Assembly: GCF_004345325.1 (NCBI RefSeq)
Contig: NZ_SLVJ01000016.1
Span: 1 to 64,000 of the forward strand
Direction of reading: 5' to 3'
Origin: Acinetobacter calcoaceticus
GTDB lineage: Bacteria; Pseudomonadota; Gammaproteobacteria; Pseudomonadales; Moraxellaceae
DNA length: 64,000 bases
The first letter of the stretch is position 1; each line of letters starts with the position of its first letter. The position numbers and the translations under genes are program-made. The notes under the pieces are model-generated. The model made no database searches, was not told where the DNA came from, and saw nothing but the letters and a program-made list of their open reading frames with translations. Below are positions 1 through 9,194 of this stretch, in pieces.

Positions 1-69
1 AAGTGAAACCTCTTTGCGCTGATGGTAGTGTGGGGTTACCCATGTGAGAGTAAGTCATCGCCAGCTCAT
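1..69 (+). rRNA. rrf: 5S ribosomal RNA, 3' part
   Basis: The first bases match the second half of a gammaproteobacterial 5S rRNA: the GAAGTGAAAC-like segment, the GATGGTAGTGTGGGG helix and a GAGAGTAAG segment, closing with CCAGCTC. The 5' half lies outside the window, so this is the end of an rRNA operon read left to right. The exact 3' end is estimated to within a few bases. Confidence 0.9.
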
Positions 70-76
70 TATTCCT

Positions 77-113
77 AAAAATCCCTCGATCTATCGGATC
101 GGGGGATTTTTTT
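77..113 (+). terminator. rRNA operon terminator
   Basis: A stem of about 14 bp (AAAATCCCTCGATC against GATCGGGGGATTTT, one G-T pair) with a 5-nt loop, running into a T tract. It lies right after the 5S gene and ends the rRNA operon. Confidence 0.85.
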
Positions 114-212
114 ATGTGGAAAATTTATATTTAAAGAGAAAATATAATTTAAAAGAGCGTATTTGATGGCAAAGTATGTGATCTATGCATTTTAATAAGA
201 GAAAATCATCAC

Positions 213-1193
213 ATGCTTATACCAGACTTTTGGGCGGAGGCGACACAGCAATACCAACGTGGCAAGAGAAAAGTCACGGTAAAACGCTTTGGCTGGTCCA
301 ATGAAAGCCATCAAGATGCCTTATCTATGGCGCAATCACGTGTGGCAGAGGCGCTTAAGGCCTTAGAACAAGGTGAAAAAGTCCATTTACGTGAGCTTAA
401 ATCCGCTTATAACGGTGCATTTGGTGTGCCGATCCGTGAACAGGTGCTGGCTCGGCATGGTGTAGAGGTGATTAGCCGTAATTCCTATGGGGCGCGCTGT
501 TTAAATAGCCCACGCGCTTTATTTGCCGATATTGATTTTATAAAACAAGAAACGGGATCAAAGGCCATGTGGATATTCTTGTTTTCGGCCATCCTGATGA
601 GTGTTATGGCTTGGTGGATCTTCCAAAATGGCTGGTTAAGGGGTGCATGGGTGGTATTTTCGATCTATTTCACCTTTAAAATAGCCATGCTCTACGATCG
701 ACACCTTGAATCAAAGCTCCCTGATCCGGTGGTTATGGCCAAACAATCCATTGATGTCTTCTTAAAACAACATCCAAAATGGAATCTACGCCTATATCGT
801 AGCCCAAATGGCTTAAGGCTATTGGCCACACATCAGGAGTTTGATCCGCAAAGTAGCGAAGTACAGGATTTTTTTGCCCATATTGGTGCTGATCCGATCT
901 ATGCACGGATGTGTACCCGACAAAACTGCTTTAGGGCGCGATTAACTGCAAAGCCATGGCGCATAGAGGCGCTGAAAAGTCGTCCAAATATAGGGGTTTG
1001 GCCGATCAATCCTGTACATCAACAAGCATGGAATAGCTGGCTCGGTGAATATGAGCGGCAAGCAAGTCAGTATGCTTCTTGTCATTATCTAGAATCGATG
1101 GGATCTGGCTTGATTCATCCTCAACTCGCGCCCGTCGTTGACTTGCATGATCGACTGAGTCAAGCGAACCGAACAAGCTTAGAAATCGCCTAA
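213..1193 (+). CDS. Unknown protein with a central two-helix membrane segment and primase-like motifs
   Basis: This 326-residue protein is not assigned to a family with confidence. It has a basic N-terminal region (about 1-110), a hydrophobic stretch near residues 120-155 that could form a membrane hairpin, and a soluble C-terminal part with two CxxxxC-type cysteines. The soluble parts carry an acidic LFADIDF motif near residue 105 and, after the membrane segment, a YRSPNGLRLLATH segment. This order resembles motifs I and II of archaeo-eukaryotic primase-like folds (hhhDhD, then a histidine after a glycine-containing strand). The resemblance is inference only, and no clear third motif was found. 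The gene stands alone after the rRNA operon. Confidence 0.7.
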   Translation: MLIPDFWAEATQQYQRGKRKVTVKRFGWSNESHQDALSMAQSRVAEALKALEQGEKVHLRELKSAYNGAFGVPIREQVLARHGVEVISRNSYGARCLNSPRALFADIDFIKQETGSKAMWIFLFSAILMSVMAWWIFQNGWLRGAWVVFSIYFTFKIAMLYDRHLESKLPDPVVMAKQSIDVFLKQHPKWNLRLYRSPNGLRLLATHQEFDPQSSEVQDFFAHIGADPIYARMCTRQNCFRARLTAKPWRIEALKSRPNIGVWPINPVHQQAWNSWLGEYERQASQYASCHYLESMGSGLIHPQLAPVVDLHDRLSQANRTSLEIA

Positions 1194-1646
1194 TCGGGTG
1201 CTGGTGGCCAATTAGTCATCCAGCATTTTAACTCTAATAACTCTTTTTTAGGGGTCTGTAATTATATCTATGTAATATAAGTATGGTTGGTATTGGGTTG
1301 TGGTTTTAATGCTGTTGCATTAATAGAACGATGGTTTTTTTCTAGATTTATACTGAAATACAGCGCTATTGATCATAGGCTTTGTTGTTCAAATTGAGTA
1401 AAAAATACACTAAATTGAAGGGCATAGAAAGATTTATATGCGTAATTAATGAGCATTTTTTGTAAAATGAATGAGGTGTATTTAGTTAACTTGCTGAAAA
1501 ATATAGTAATAATTGAGTTTTGATTGTCGTATTTTTATTGATCAATACACTTTATTTATGCGCTGTTTATCGCTGTAGGCTTGCGCGCATCAACCTCCTA
1601 TTTTAGAGGTTGATGAATAAGGTCATATATATGTGATCTAAGCCAT
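1194..1646. other. AT-rich intergenic region with one perfect hairpin
   Basis: No gene is visible in these 450 bases. The only structure is a perfect 10-bp inverted repeat (CATCAACCTC and GAGGTTGATG, 1588-1597 and 1606-1615, 8-nt loop) just past the stop codon of the minus-strand gene that follows. It has no good T tract on either strand, so it may be a Rho-independent terminator of poor quality or an mRNA-stabilising hairpin. Confidence 0.5.
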
Positions 1647-2234
1647 TTAGAGTGCGGCTTTTAAATCTTTTTCATGCTGATTTACTTGGTTGGCGTATTT
1701 GTGGCCTTGACGCTTCATTTTCCAACTGGTGTTGTAGTTGGTCGGGCCGACATTGTAGTAGGCGAGGGCTTTTTTCCAACTGCCTGCAGACTGGTTATAA
1801 CTGGCCAGAATATAGCTTCCACAGTTGATATTGGTGCGCTCATCAAACAGATCACCTGGGCACTTTTGCTGCCAATATCTCGGCATGACTTGGGTTAAAC
1901 CCACGGCACCTGCAGAAGAAACAACATGACTGCGATAGCTTGATTCTTGGTGGATCATGGCTGCGAGCAAGACTGGATGTACACCTTGTTGATCCGCGCT
2001 TTGGATGATCATCGGTGACACGCGATCTGCCGTAGCCTTGGGAACCGAATAGGCTTTTTGGATACCATTGGACAGTTTGCTTGAGCGTGATGTCATTGAT
2101 CCACTTTTAGAGCCAAGCGAGGTACATCCGACCATCACTAGTGAAATTGTAATCACACTAATGTGGGGCAGCAAGGATTTGAGTTGCAATAATCGCGAAC
2201 GAGTTGTCGGTAAAACAGCAGCAGTCTGGTACAA
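1647..2234 (-). CDS. Lytic transglycosylase lipoprotein (SLT domain)
   Basis: The protein should cleave the MurNAc-GlcNAc bond of peptidoglycan, forming 1,6-anhydroMurNAc, from the periplasmic face of a membrane. The N-terminus ends in a lipobox (LVMVGC), so it is probably lipid-anchored. The SLT fold follows from about residue 75: the catalytic glutamate is in HQESSYR, followed by SSAGAVGLTQVMP and an ALAYYNVGP segment, all typical of family 1 transglycosylases. The reading frame opens with TTG. A second TTG at about 2189 gives a more usual signal peptide (basic residue, hydrophobic core, lipobox), so the start is uncertain. At 195 residues or fewer it is a small, single-domain member. Confidence 0.82.
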   Translation of the reverse strand: MYQTAAVLPTTRSRLLQLKSLLPHISVITISLVMVGCTSLGSKSGSMTSRSSKLSNGIQKAYSVPKATADRVSPMIIQSADQQGVHPVLLAAMIHQESSYRSHVVSSAGAVGLTQVMPRYWQQKCPGDLFDERTNINCGSYILASYNQSAGSWKKALAYYNVGPTNYNTSWKMKRQGHKYANQVNQHEKDLKAAL

Positions 2235-2379
2235 AATAAGCAGCCCAGTCGGGTGAATTCAAGGTAGGGCCATGTTAATTGGCACAATAATATCAGTCAA
2301 TATAACTGCTTATAAAACAGCCGAATTATGCCAAAGCCTTACTTTAAACCTACATTGCACTGGCAAGGCTGGTCTTGGA

Positions 2380-5300
2380 TTAGTTTAATAAATTCATCAC
2401 ATCGTCAGCAGAGAGTTTGACCTCATCCTGTTGATCTTGGGTCAGGATCGATTGGGCCAACTGCGCTTTATGCTGCTGTAGCGCCATGATCTTTTCTTCA
2501 ATACTCTGATTGGTAATCAGTTTGTAGACAAAGACCGGTTTGTCTTGACCAATACGCCATGCACGATCCGAAGCTTGATCTTCAGCGGCAGGGTTCCACC
2601 ACGGGTCGAAGTGAATCACCGTATCCGCAGCGGTGAGGTTGAGGCCGACACCGCCTGCTTTCAGGCTGATTAAGAACACAGGCACTTCACCCGCTTGGAA
2701 GGCGGTGATCACTTGATCACGTTTTTTGGTTTGTCCCGTCAGTTTGACGAGACCGACCTGTCGTTCATGCAGGCCTTCTTCGATCAGTTGTAGCATGCTG
2801 GTGAACTGAGAAAAGATCAGGATACGTCGACCTTCTTCGACCATAGACTCAACCATTTCAAATAAATGATCCAGTTTGGCCGATGCGGTTTGCTCTGATT
2901 GAAACGAATCAAGTTTGAGTAAGCTCGGGTGGCAACAGACTTGGCGCAACTTTAATAAGGCATCCAAGATCTGAATCTGGCTGCGATTAAAGCCTTTTTC
3001 CGCAATAATTTGTCGGATATTGGACTGCATGGTGGCGCGTACTGCTTCATACAGTTTGGCTTGCTGTTCGTTCATGTCAATGTTGACGACAATGGTGGTC
3101 TTCGGGGGTAACTCTTTGGCCACATCGGTTTTTAGGCGACGTAACATAAAGGGTTTAATCCGCGCCACCAATTTATTTTTCATCTCGACGTGGCCATGTT
3201 TCTCAATCGGAAAACGGTATTTTTTATTAAATTGATCTTGGGAATATAAAAAACCAGGCATAAGGAAATAAAACAACGACCATAGCTCACCCAAATGGTT
3301 TTCCATCGGTGTTCCAGTGAGGCACAGGCGATGTGAGGCTTGGATTTGATGTGCGACCTTGGCGGCTTTGGCGCGAGGATTTTTAATGTTCTGCGCTTCA
3401 TCTAGAATCAGCATGTGAAAATGATGAGGACTTAATCGTTCTTCATCACGGGACAACAACGGATAACTGGTCAGCACCACATCATGATCCATGATCTCAG
3501 CAAAGTGTTGCATGCGGTCTGGGCCATGCAGTAATAACACCTTGAGTTCAGGAGTAAATTTCTCAGCCTCTTTAAACCAGTTGTGCATCAATGAGGTCGG
3601 TGCGACGATCAGGGCAGGCTTCTTTTCCAAACGTCCCGCTTGTTTTTCTAATAATAAATGCGCGAGGGTTTGAGCGGTTTTGCCGAGGCCCATATCATCG
3701 GCCAAGATGCCGCCATGTTCAGTTTCACGCAGGAACTGTAACCAGGCCAAGCCTTGTTGCTGATAGGGGCGCAGTTCACCTTGGAAACCCGTTGGGGTTG
3801 GCAGAAATTGCTGATAGCCTTCACTGAGCCGTTGCGCAAAGCCCTGTAAACGTTGCTGGGTTTGCCATGGCATGCCTAGATGGTGCTGCAAATCAAGCAA
3901 ATGGCTGGCATCGTAGCGGTCTATCAGACGTGATTCGGGTTGTTGTAGGATCTCGCGTAAATACAACAAGATCGGTTTTAGTTGCTGTATTTGTAGCGCC
4001 AACTGCGGTTGGTCTGCATGGGTATGGATACGGAAATATTGGCTGTCATCCAACTGCTCAATGTAGTGCGGATCAAGCAATTGAGGGTTCTGCTGAATGA
4101 CCGTCGCCAATAGATCAATAAGGTTGAAGGTATGACCTGCGGCATCCTGAATGGTTACACCAACATCAAACCAATCTTGTTTTTGCGAAGATTCTTCTAA
4201 AGAAAATTGCAGGTTCTGCGCAAGACTTAAATTGAGCTGACTTTGGGCAGTATGTTCGACCACCCAACCCAGCATTTCAAATTGGTTGAGGGGCAGTAAT
4301 TGCACAGTCCAGTTTGAGATTGGTGCATAGACCACATTGGATTGACCGAGTAGATCAAGCCGAGTTTGTTGGGTGGTGGATAACTTTTTGCTCCAGTTTA
4401 AGCTCGGGAGCAGTTTTTTAAGTTGCTGTAAATGTTGTTTTTCATCCAGCAGATCACGCTGTTGCTTGACGGTTTGACCTTGATGGATGGCGATGAAACT
4501 CTCATGATCTGAACCAGCTGGGACACGTCCCGCAGGGTATTCAAACTCGATTTCGGCAAAGGCCAGTTGCTCTTGACGCAGACGTTGTTCGGCCTTGGCA
4601 AAACTGCCAAACCTTAAAATAGGTGTGGCTTTGCCTTGAAATACCGTCAGTTGCTGTAAGGTTTGCGGCTGAGGTAGTTCAATGTGATCAGCATAGGTAT
4701 TGCTGATCTGTTCAAATTCATTTAGCAATGCCGTTGGGATCGCAGGCATTTTAAGTAAATGACTCACAATCTGAGCGGTGTATGCACTATTCAGCGTACC
4801 CATCAGATGTTGTTGAGTATCGATAAAACACAGCGGATCTGAGAGCATAATCTGCAGATGTTGGGCATCGACTAAGCGAATACGGTGCTGATTTTGATCA
4901 ATAAAGGCTAATTCTAATTTTTCAGTATTGGATTTAATGCCACTTTGCCAAGACAACTCCAAATCATAAGCGGTTTCAGTCCATTTCAAGGCTGGATTGG
5001 TGTATTGCTCCCAATGTGCCTGTCCTTGTTCCAATAGATTTTTCAGTTGAGTCAGCGCAATCCCGTTGAGGTTTAAGACGCCACCGATAAAAGTTTGTGA
5101 GGCATTTAGATTGGCATAATAATAAATTTTGGTGAATAACTCACGTTCATTGGCGGTCAATTTCAAGGGTTGATTGATGATATTGTCATAACTGCTGTAA
5201 TGGCTCGCATCGCGAATCTCGCCTTTTTTATTACGACGGACTTTTTCTACATGGGTATCGATCGTCTGGCTGTAATTATTTTTCTTAAAAATATAAATTA

Positions 5301-5763
5301 ACTGATGGTGGGGTGGCGTTGTTATTTTCGGATTGGGAATGGTTTGGGCGAGATGTTGCTTAAAATGATTGAGCCAATGTTCCGCTTCTCGATATTGTTG
5401 CGTCGTGAGCGGCGCAAGCTGAGCATGGGCATGACCTGCTTGAGCATTTTGTGCCGATTGACGTGCCCCCAGTTGATTCTCTTCTAGATAATCTGCAAAA
5501 AATAATCTCGCCAGTGCTGCGGCATGTTTACAGTTTAAGCCTACAGGGCAGCTGCAATCGGTTTCGATCAGGCGATCAAGGGTCGAGTGATAATGAATGG
5601 TGGTGTCATAATAATCATTGCCTTCGATTTGTGCATAGGCAATGGTGATACTTCCCTCAGTCATGATGTCTAATGTTTCAAGATCGATATTTTCGACATA
5701 GCTTGCGCTACGTTGAATGGTCATTTGACTAAACCTTGAAAGAAACTTATTTAAGCTAGACAT
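2380..5763 (-). CDS. SWIM zinc-finger SNF2-family helicase
   Basis: A large DNA-translocase ATPase of the SWI2/SNF2 group. A SWIM zinc-binding motif (CSCPVGLNCKH, CxCx(n)CxH) lies near residue 75. A long middle region follows, then the helicase core in the C-terminal 470 residues: Walker A in LADDMGLGKTAQT, the DEAQ box in LILDEAQNIK, TGTPMENHL, and motifs V/VI in SLKAGGVGLNLTAAD and DRAWRIGQ. Bacterial members are thought to remodel DNA-bound proteins; the substrate is unknown. The frame extends back to a TTG at 5787. The ATG at 5763 is preferred and another at 5724 is possible. Its promoter region faces the small RNA at 5829-5960. Confidence 0.88.
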   Translation of the reverse strand: MSSLNKFLSRFSQMTIQRSASYVENIDLETLDIMTEGSITIAYAQIEGNDYYDTTIHYHSTLDRLIETDCSCPVGLNCKHAAALARLFFADYLEENQLGARQSAQNAQAGHAHAQLAPLTTQQYREAEHWLNHFKQHLAQTIPNPKITTPPHHQLIYIFKKNNYSQTIDTHVEKVRRNKKGEIRDASHYSSYDNIINQPLKLTANERELFTKIYYYANLNASQTFIGGVLNLNGIALTQLKNLLEQGQAHWEQYTNPALKWTETAYDLELSWQSGIKSNTEKLELAFIDQNQHRIRLVDAQHLQIMLSDPLCFIDTQQHLMGTLNSAYTAQIVSHLLKMPAIPTALLNEFEQISNTYADHIELPQPQTLQQLTVFQGKATPILRFGSFAKAEQRLRQEQLAFAEIEFEYPAGRVPAGSDHESFIAIHQGQTVKQQRDLLDEKQHLQQLKKLLPSLNWSKKLSTTQQTRLDLLGQSNVVYAPISNWTVQLLPLNQFEMLGWVVEHTAQSQLNLSLAQNLQFSLEESSQKQDWFDVGVTIQDAAGHTFNLIDLLATVIQQNPQLLDPHYIEQLDDSQYFRIHTHADQPQLALQIQQLKPILLYLREILQQPESRLIDRYDASHLLDLQHHLGMPWQTQQRLQGFAQRLSEGYQQFLPTPTGFQGELRPYQQQGLAWLQFLRETEHGGILADDMGLGKTAQTLAHLLLEKQAGRLEKKPALIVAPTSLMHNWFKEAEKFTPELKVLLLHGPDRMQHFAEIMDHDVVLTSYPLLSRDEERLSPHHFHMLILDEAQNIKNPRAKAAKVAHQIQASHRLCLTGTPMENHLGELWSLFYFLMPGFLYSQDQFNKKYRFPIEKHGHVEMKNKLVARIKPFMLRRLKTDVAKELPPKTTIVVNIDMNEQQAKLYEAVRATMQSNIRQIIAEKGFNRSQIQILDALLKLRQVCCHPSLLKLDSFQSEQTASAKLDHLFEMVESMVEEGRRILIFSQFTSMLQLIEEGLHERQVGLVKLTGQTKKRDQVITAFQAGEVPVFLISLKAGGVGLNLTAADTVIHFDPWWNPAAEDQASDRAWRIGQDKPVFVYKLITNQSIEEKIMALQQHKAQLAQSILTQDQQDEVKLSADDVMNLLN

Positions 5764-5828
5764 ACACATCATTGGGCAGATGAACAATCGATCATTATAA
5801 AACAGAATCCATTGAATGAAAGCATATA

Positions 5829-5960
5829 TAAAAATAGCCCCATCATCCTGACGGGGCTATTTTGTATCGAGTGAGCGGTATGACTCCTGTCTTACCTAAG
5901 CATCCTGCTAATATTCAATCTTTTTGTTTTACTTGTTGCGGAAGCTTCCTGCTTCCTGAT
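5829..5960 (-). ncRNA. Predicted CsrA/RsmA-titrating small RNA (RsmX/Y/Z-like)
   Basis: No protein fits here, but the minus strand reads as a Gac/Rsm small RNA of about 130 nt. Five AGGA motifs occur. Four sit in hairpin loops: GGAAGC-AGGAA-GCTTCC (5940-5956), AGC-AGGAT-GCT (5899-5909), GAC-AGGA-GTC inside an outer GGTA/TACC stem (5877-5896), and the loop of the terminator (ATAGCCCC/GGGGCTAT, 5830-5864) that ends in a T tract. The predicted start near 5960 is 6 nt past a TAATAT box, and a perfect GacA-type palindrome is centred about 65 bp upstream. Length, motif count, loop placement and upstream site all match RsmY/RsmZ of Pseudomonas. It would bind CsrA and relieve translational repression. 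The role is inferred from structure, not from sequence homology. Confidence 0.75.
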
Positions 5961-5966
5961 GAGGCT

Positions 5967-6034
5967 ATATTAGGGGGATGAGCTCAGATTGTATATACGG
6001 CATTTTCTGCGTTTGATGTAAGCCAAAGCTTACA
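5967..6034 (-). promoter_or_regulatory. GacA upstream activating site and promoter of the small RNA
   Basis: Positions 6017-6034 form a perfect 18-bp palindrome, TGTAAG-N6-CTTACA, which is the published consensus of the GacA-bound upstream activating sequence in rsm promoters. Downstream on the minus strand are TATACA (5990-5995) and, after 17 bp, TAATAT (5967-5972), a usable sigma-70 promoter. The palindrome is symmetrical, so an effect on the plus-strand permease gene cannot be excluded. Confidence 0.72.
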
Positions 6035-6154
6035 AAAGATTTAAGAAATTTCAAAGGCTTGCATTTCAAAAAGTCAAAATACAGACTTGCAATATATTTA
6101 AAATTTAATTCAGTTAAAATTCATCAGTTTATTTATAATATTTGGTTGAATTAC

Positions 6155-7267
6155 ATGCGGGATAATCATACTACATGGCAGAAAACCTTACAAAGTTTGG
6201 TGTATTTACTGCTGTTTATTATCCTTTCTGGTTGGTTACTTAAAGTCGGACAAAGCTTTCTATTGCCAGTATTTATTGCTGCCATTTCCATGTATATCTT
6301 GGTCACCATGACTGAATGGTTGGGACGACTGCCGCTGTTGAGTCGTTCACCAACATGGTTTAGACGGATTTTGGTTTTGATTGGATTTTTGATCACGGTG
6401 GTTGGCTTAAGTCAGATTATATTGACCACCGGTGAGCAGATTATGGTCTCTGCACCCGTGTATCAAGCCAATTTAGAAAAAATGTTGATCGAACTCAGTA
6501 TTAATATGGGCTGGAGCCAAGATCCAGACTGGAAAGTGTTGCGTGAGATGAGCATTGATAAGATCAATATGCAGTATTTGCTCACCACGATTATCTCAGC
6601 ACTAAGTTCCTTTACCGGCATGACGGTATTGGTGGTGGTCTATGCACTGTTTATGTTGAGTGAGCGCGGTGGTTTTGCCACCAAATTTGCTTTGGCATTT
6701 CCTGGCAAGGGCGCAGCGCGGACCAAGGCCTTGGTCATGGATATTAACCGTAAAATCGGTGATTATCTGGCGGTTAAAACCTTAATCAATATTATATTGG
6801 CTGTGATGTCGCTGGTCATATTGTGGTTATGTGGGGTAGAGCATGCCTTATTTTGGGCGCTGATTATTGGTTTACTGAATTATATTCCCTACATCGGCTC
6901 ATTATTGGGCGTGGTGTTTCCAGTGCTGTTGGCCTTGGTTCAATTTGGTTCGATCCAAATGATGCTGTTGGTGGCGAGTTTATTGACCATCGCTCAGATG
7001 TATACCGGTAATATTTTAGAACCGAAAATGATTGGTAAACAGATTAATCTCTCACCATTTGTGGTGTTGGTATCATTGTCTTTATGGTCATCGTTATGGG
7101 GCGTGGCTGGAGCGATCTTGGCGGTCCCATTGACCTCAATCTTGGTGATTATCTTGGGTGCATTTAAATCCACTCGATCAGTGGCGATTTTATTGATGGA
7201 TGATCCCAGTATTTATTTGTCCGAAGCCATGAGCGAGGGTTATTCGGATCTCGAGGAAGATGCGTAG
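6155..7267 (+). CDS. AI-2E/PerM-family membrane permease
   Basis: A 370-residue inner-membrane protein of the AI-2E transporter (PerM/YdiK/TqsA) family. About eight membrane helices are visible, in the usual arrangement: two N-terminal helices, a soluble stretch around residues 100-150, and a C-terminal block containing GLLNYIPYIGSLLG and LEPKMIGKQINLSPFVVLVSL, the family's most conserved segments. The transported substrate is unknown for most members. The open frame extends to a TTG at 6059, but the ATG at 6155 is the sensible start. A TATAAT at 6134-6139 would give a leader of only about 10 nt, and no clear ribosome-binding site precedes it. Confidence 0.85.
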   Translation: MRDNHTTWQKTLQSLVYLLLFIILSGWLLKVGQSFLLPVFIAAISMYILVTMTEWLGRLPLLSRSPTWFRRILVLIGFLITVVGLSQIILTTGEQIMVSAPVYQANLEKMLIELSINMGWSQDPDWKVLREMSIDKINMQYLLTTIISALSSFTGMTVLVVVYALFMLSERGGFATKFALAFPGKGAARTKALVMDINRKIGDYLAVKTLINIILAVMSLVILWLCGVEHALFWALIIGLLNYIPYIGSLLGVVFPVLLALVQFGSIQMMLLVASLLTIAQMYTGNILEPKMIGKQINLSPFVVLVSLSLWSSLWGVAGAILAVPLTSILVIILGAFKSTRSVAILLMDDPSIYLSEAMSEGYSDLEEDA

Positions 7268-7310
7268 TACACAGTCCATGACATGGTCGTCTTGAGTTTT
7301 AGCGCACAGC

Positions 7311-7346
7311 AAACAGCCCGATCAATCTGATCGGGCTGTTTGCTTT
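7311..7346. terminator. Bidirectional terminator
   Basis: A 14-bp perfect stem (AAACAGCCCGATCA and its complement, 3-nt loop) between two convergent genes. TTTG-CTTT follows on the plus strand and a similar tract on the minus strand. Confidence 0.8.
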
Positions 7347-7411
7347 AAGCATTGGTGTTAATCAAGCTTCAATAGCACTGCTTTATTTAAAATATGGCTT
7401 GAGTTGCCAGA

Positions 7412-8113
7412 TTAGAAATGAACATTAAGACCTAAATATGGGCCTTTAAAATCAAAATTCACTTTCTGATCATTATTTTTATCTAATTTGATTTCGGTAT
7501 AACGATAGCCTAATTTTGCGCCCACATCGACCGCAACATTCTGCACAAAATTATATTGCAGTTCAGCCTGTAAATCAGTCAAGGTCAAATCATCATAATT
7601 ACTATATACCGCTTCACCTTTGGCACTTAAACCAGTAAAGGGCAGTTTTGCACCAACTGAAGCATACACAATTGGATTGTTGCCGGAGATACTCAAGTTT
7701 TTATAATATGCAGGATTCGACATCTTAATATCACCATCAAGACGGGCTAGGCCTAGACCGACATCGGCACTGATCACATTATCGAGTAATTCATAATATA
7801 AGATGAAATCCGTATGACTGACGTCAACCGAACTACGAGATGCAAGGATCGATTGGTCTTTGCTGTCGGCTTTTAAATTGACATGTTTGATTTTTGCATT
7901 TGGCACAAATGGAATCGGATGTTCAAAGGCCAAAGACAGTTGTGCAGCGCCATCACGTTTCAATGCTTGGTCAAATGCATAAGGCGCTGGAGAGTCTACA
8001 TTGCCGTCATAAAACCAATAGCTCACATCACCCGTTAAACCAATAAAATCTGCTTGAGCCAAAGATGACACTGAGGTTGCCAGTGCGAGTAAGGATAGTT
8101 TTAGCGCTTTCAT
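7412..8113 (-). CDS. TIGR04219-type outer-membrane beta-barrel protein
   Basis: A 233-residue secreted protein with a typical signal peptide (MKALKLSLLALATSVSSLAQA) and a mature part of alternating amphipathic strands ending in aromatic GLNVHF, a normal C-terminal signature for an outer-membrane barrel. The opening FIGLTGDVSYWFYDG and the repeated strands match the TIGR04219 family. Its function is unknown. It stands alone, with a purine-rich AAGAGGAA ribosome-binding site just upstream. Confidence 0.75.
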   Translation of the reverse strand: MKALKLSLLALATSVSSLAQADFIGLTGDVSYWFYDGNVDSPAPYAFDQALKRDGAAQLSLAFEHPIPFVPNAKIKHVNLKADSKDQSILASRSSVDVSHTDFILYYELLDNVISADVGLGLARLDGDIKMSNPAYYKNLSISGNNPIVYASVGAKLPFTGLSAKGEAVYSNYDDLTLTDLQAELQYNFVQNVAVDVGAKLGYRYTEIKLDKNNDQKVNFDFKGPYLGLNVHF

Positions 8114-8241
8114 AAATTCCTCTTCTTAAAATAACAACCACCTTGCATTTTATCGTAATGGCAGTTGAGTTTTTCCATTTAAAAACTGCAGGCATCATAT
8201 AGAGAAATCTGGACATTATCACTATCCAGTTTTGTAATCTT

Positions 8242-8276
8242 GTTAAGTGGAGCAGGTTAAGTCGAGCAGGTTAAGT
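8242..8276. repeat. Short tandem repeat, 14-bp period
   Basis: GTTAAGT recurs at 8242, 8256 and 8270, with two full copies of GAGCAGGTTAAGT one base apart (8250-8262 and 8264-8276). It lies in the otherwise empty 8114-8332 interval between two minus-strand genes. No function is evident. Slipped-strand duplication is the simplest explanation. Confidence 0.6.
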
Positions 8277-8332
8277 GGGTGTGGCTAATAAGTGGAGGTG
8301 GCTAAGAGGGAGTCATTGAATATGACACTGCT

Positions 8333-9193
8333 TCATGTGGTTGAGCGATTTTCACGATAGGCTGCAGCCAGCGTAATCAGCGCATCACGGGAACGTCGAT
8401 CGGTTAAGGTGGAATGCAAGCTAATCCGCGAGGCAGGGAGAGCGGGAAGCTTAAACTGTTTACTGACTTCAATACTATCCGCTGGGGCGAGGCGACATGA
8501 AAATGCAGCAACGGCCAATCCCGCAGAAACGGCGGCCATAACGGCAGCATGCCCGCCGCCTACAAAGACTTCTGTCCACTCGATCTCGGCATCCTGTAGT
8601 GCACGTGTGGCAATGTTGCGTACTCCACAACAAGGAGCCAATGCCGCCAAACGTAATGGCTTTTCAGGTTGGTGATGAAAATTCGGTGAGGCAAACCATC
8701 CAAAATACTCTGGGCCTAAATCTTCTCCATCCCGTCGATCGTCTTCCTGTCGGACGATGACGGCATCAAGTTCACCTCGGTCAAAGGCATCAAGTAATTG
8801 ACGTGAATTTTCTAGCCGAACTTCGATGGTCAATGCAGGATCACGTTCATTGAGTCGTGCCAATAAATTCGGAATCTCTGGTCCCGCCACATGCGCCGCA
8901 ATACCCAATCGGAATCGACGACATTCACATGATAATGACGCCACCGCCAAATCATGAGCAGTAATAAAATCTCGTGCGGGGTTTATAAATACAGCACCTT
9001 GCGCAGAAAGGCGCACAGATCGAGGGGTCCGTTCAATCAATTTATAACCGAGTCGAACTTCGAGTCGTCGGAGTTTGACGCTGATTGCACCTTGGGTGGT
9101 TCCCAAAATTTCAGCCGCTTTGGTGAAACTCCGATGCTCTACGATCGCGACAAATGCTTGTACAGCATCGACATCAAGGTTAGGTCGAGTCAT
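8333..9193 (-). CDS. LysR-family transcriptional regulator
   Basis: A 286-residue regulator with the LysR winged helix at the N-terminus (LDAVQAFVAIVEHRSFTKAA-type start, then GTTQGAISVKLRRLE recognition helix) and a periplasmic-binding-like sensor domain from about residue 90. It is divergent from the MFS exporter at 9303, with 109 bp between the starts. By the usual LysR pattern it probably controls that gene and itself. The effector is unknown. Confidence 0.85.
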   Translation of the reverse strand: MTRPNLDVDAVQAFVAIVEHRSFTKAAEILGTTQGAISVKLRRLEVRLGYKLIERTPRSVRLSAQGAVFINPARDFITAHDLAVASLSCECRRFRLGIAAHVAGPEIPNLLARLNERDPALTIEVRLENSRQLLDAFDRGELDAVIVRQEDDRRDGEDLGPEYFGWFASPNFHHQPEKPLRLAALAPCCGVRNIATRALQDAEIEWTEVFVGGGHAAVMAAVSAGLAVAAFSCRLAPADSIEVSKQFKLPALPASRISLHSTLTDRRSRDALITLAAAYRENRSTT

Positions 9194-9194
9194 G

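Noticed and set aside
1588..1615. A Rho-independent terminator for the lytic transglycosylase
   Set aside because: The stem is perfect, but neither strand has a T tract after it, so it was recorded only as a hairpin.
6059..6154. A longer PerM protein starting at a TTG at 6059
   Set aside because: No ribosome-binding site, and the added residues have no counterpart in the family. A likely -10 box lies inside the stretch.
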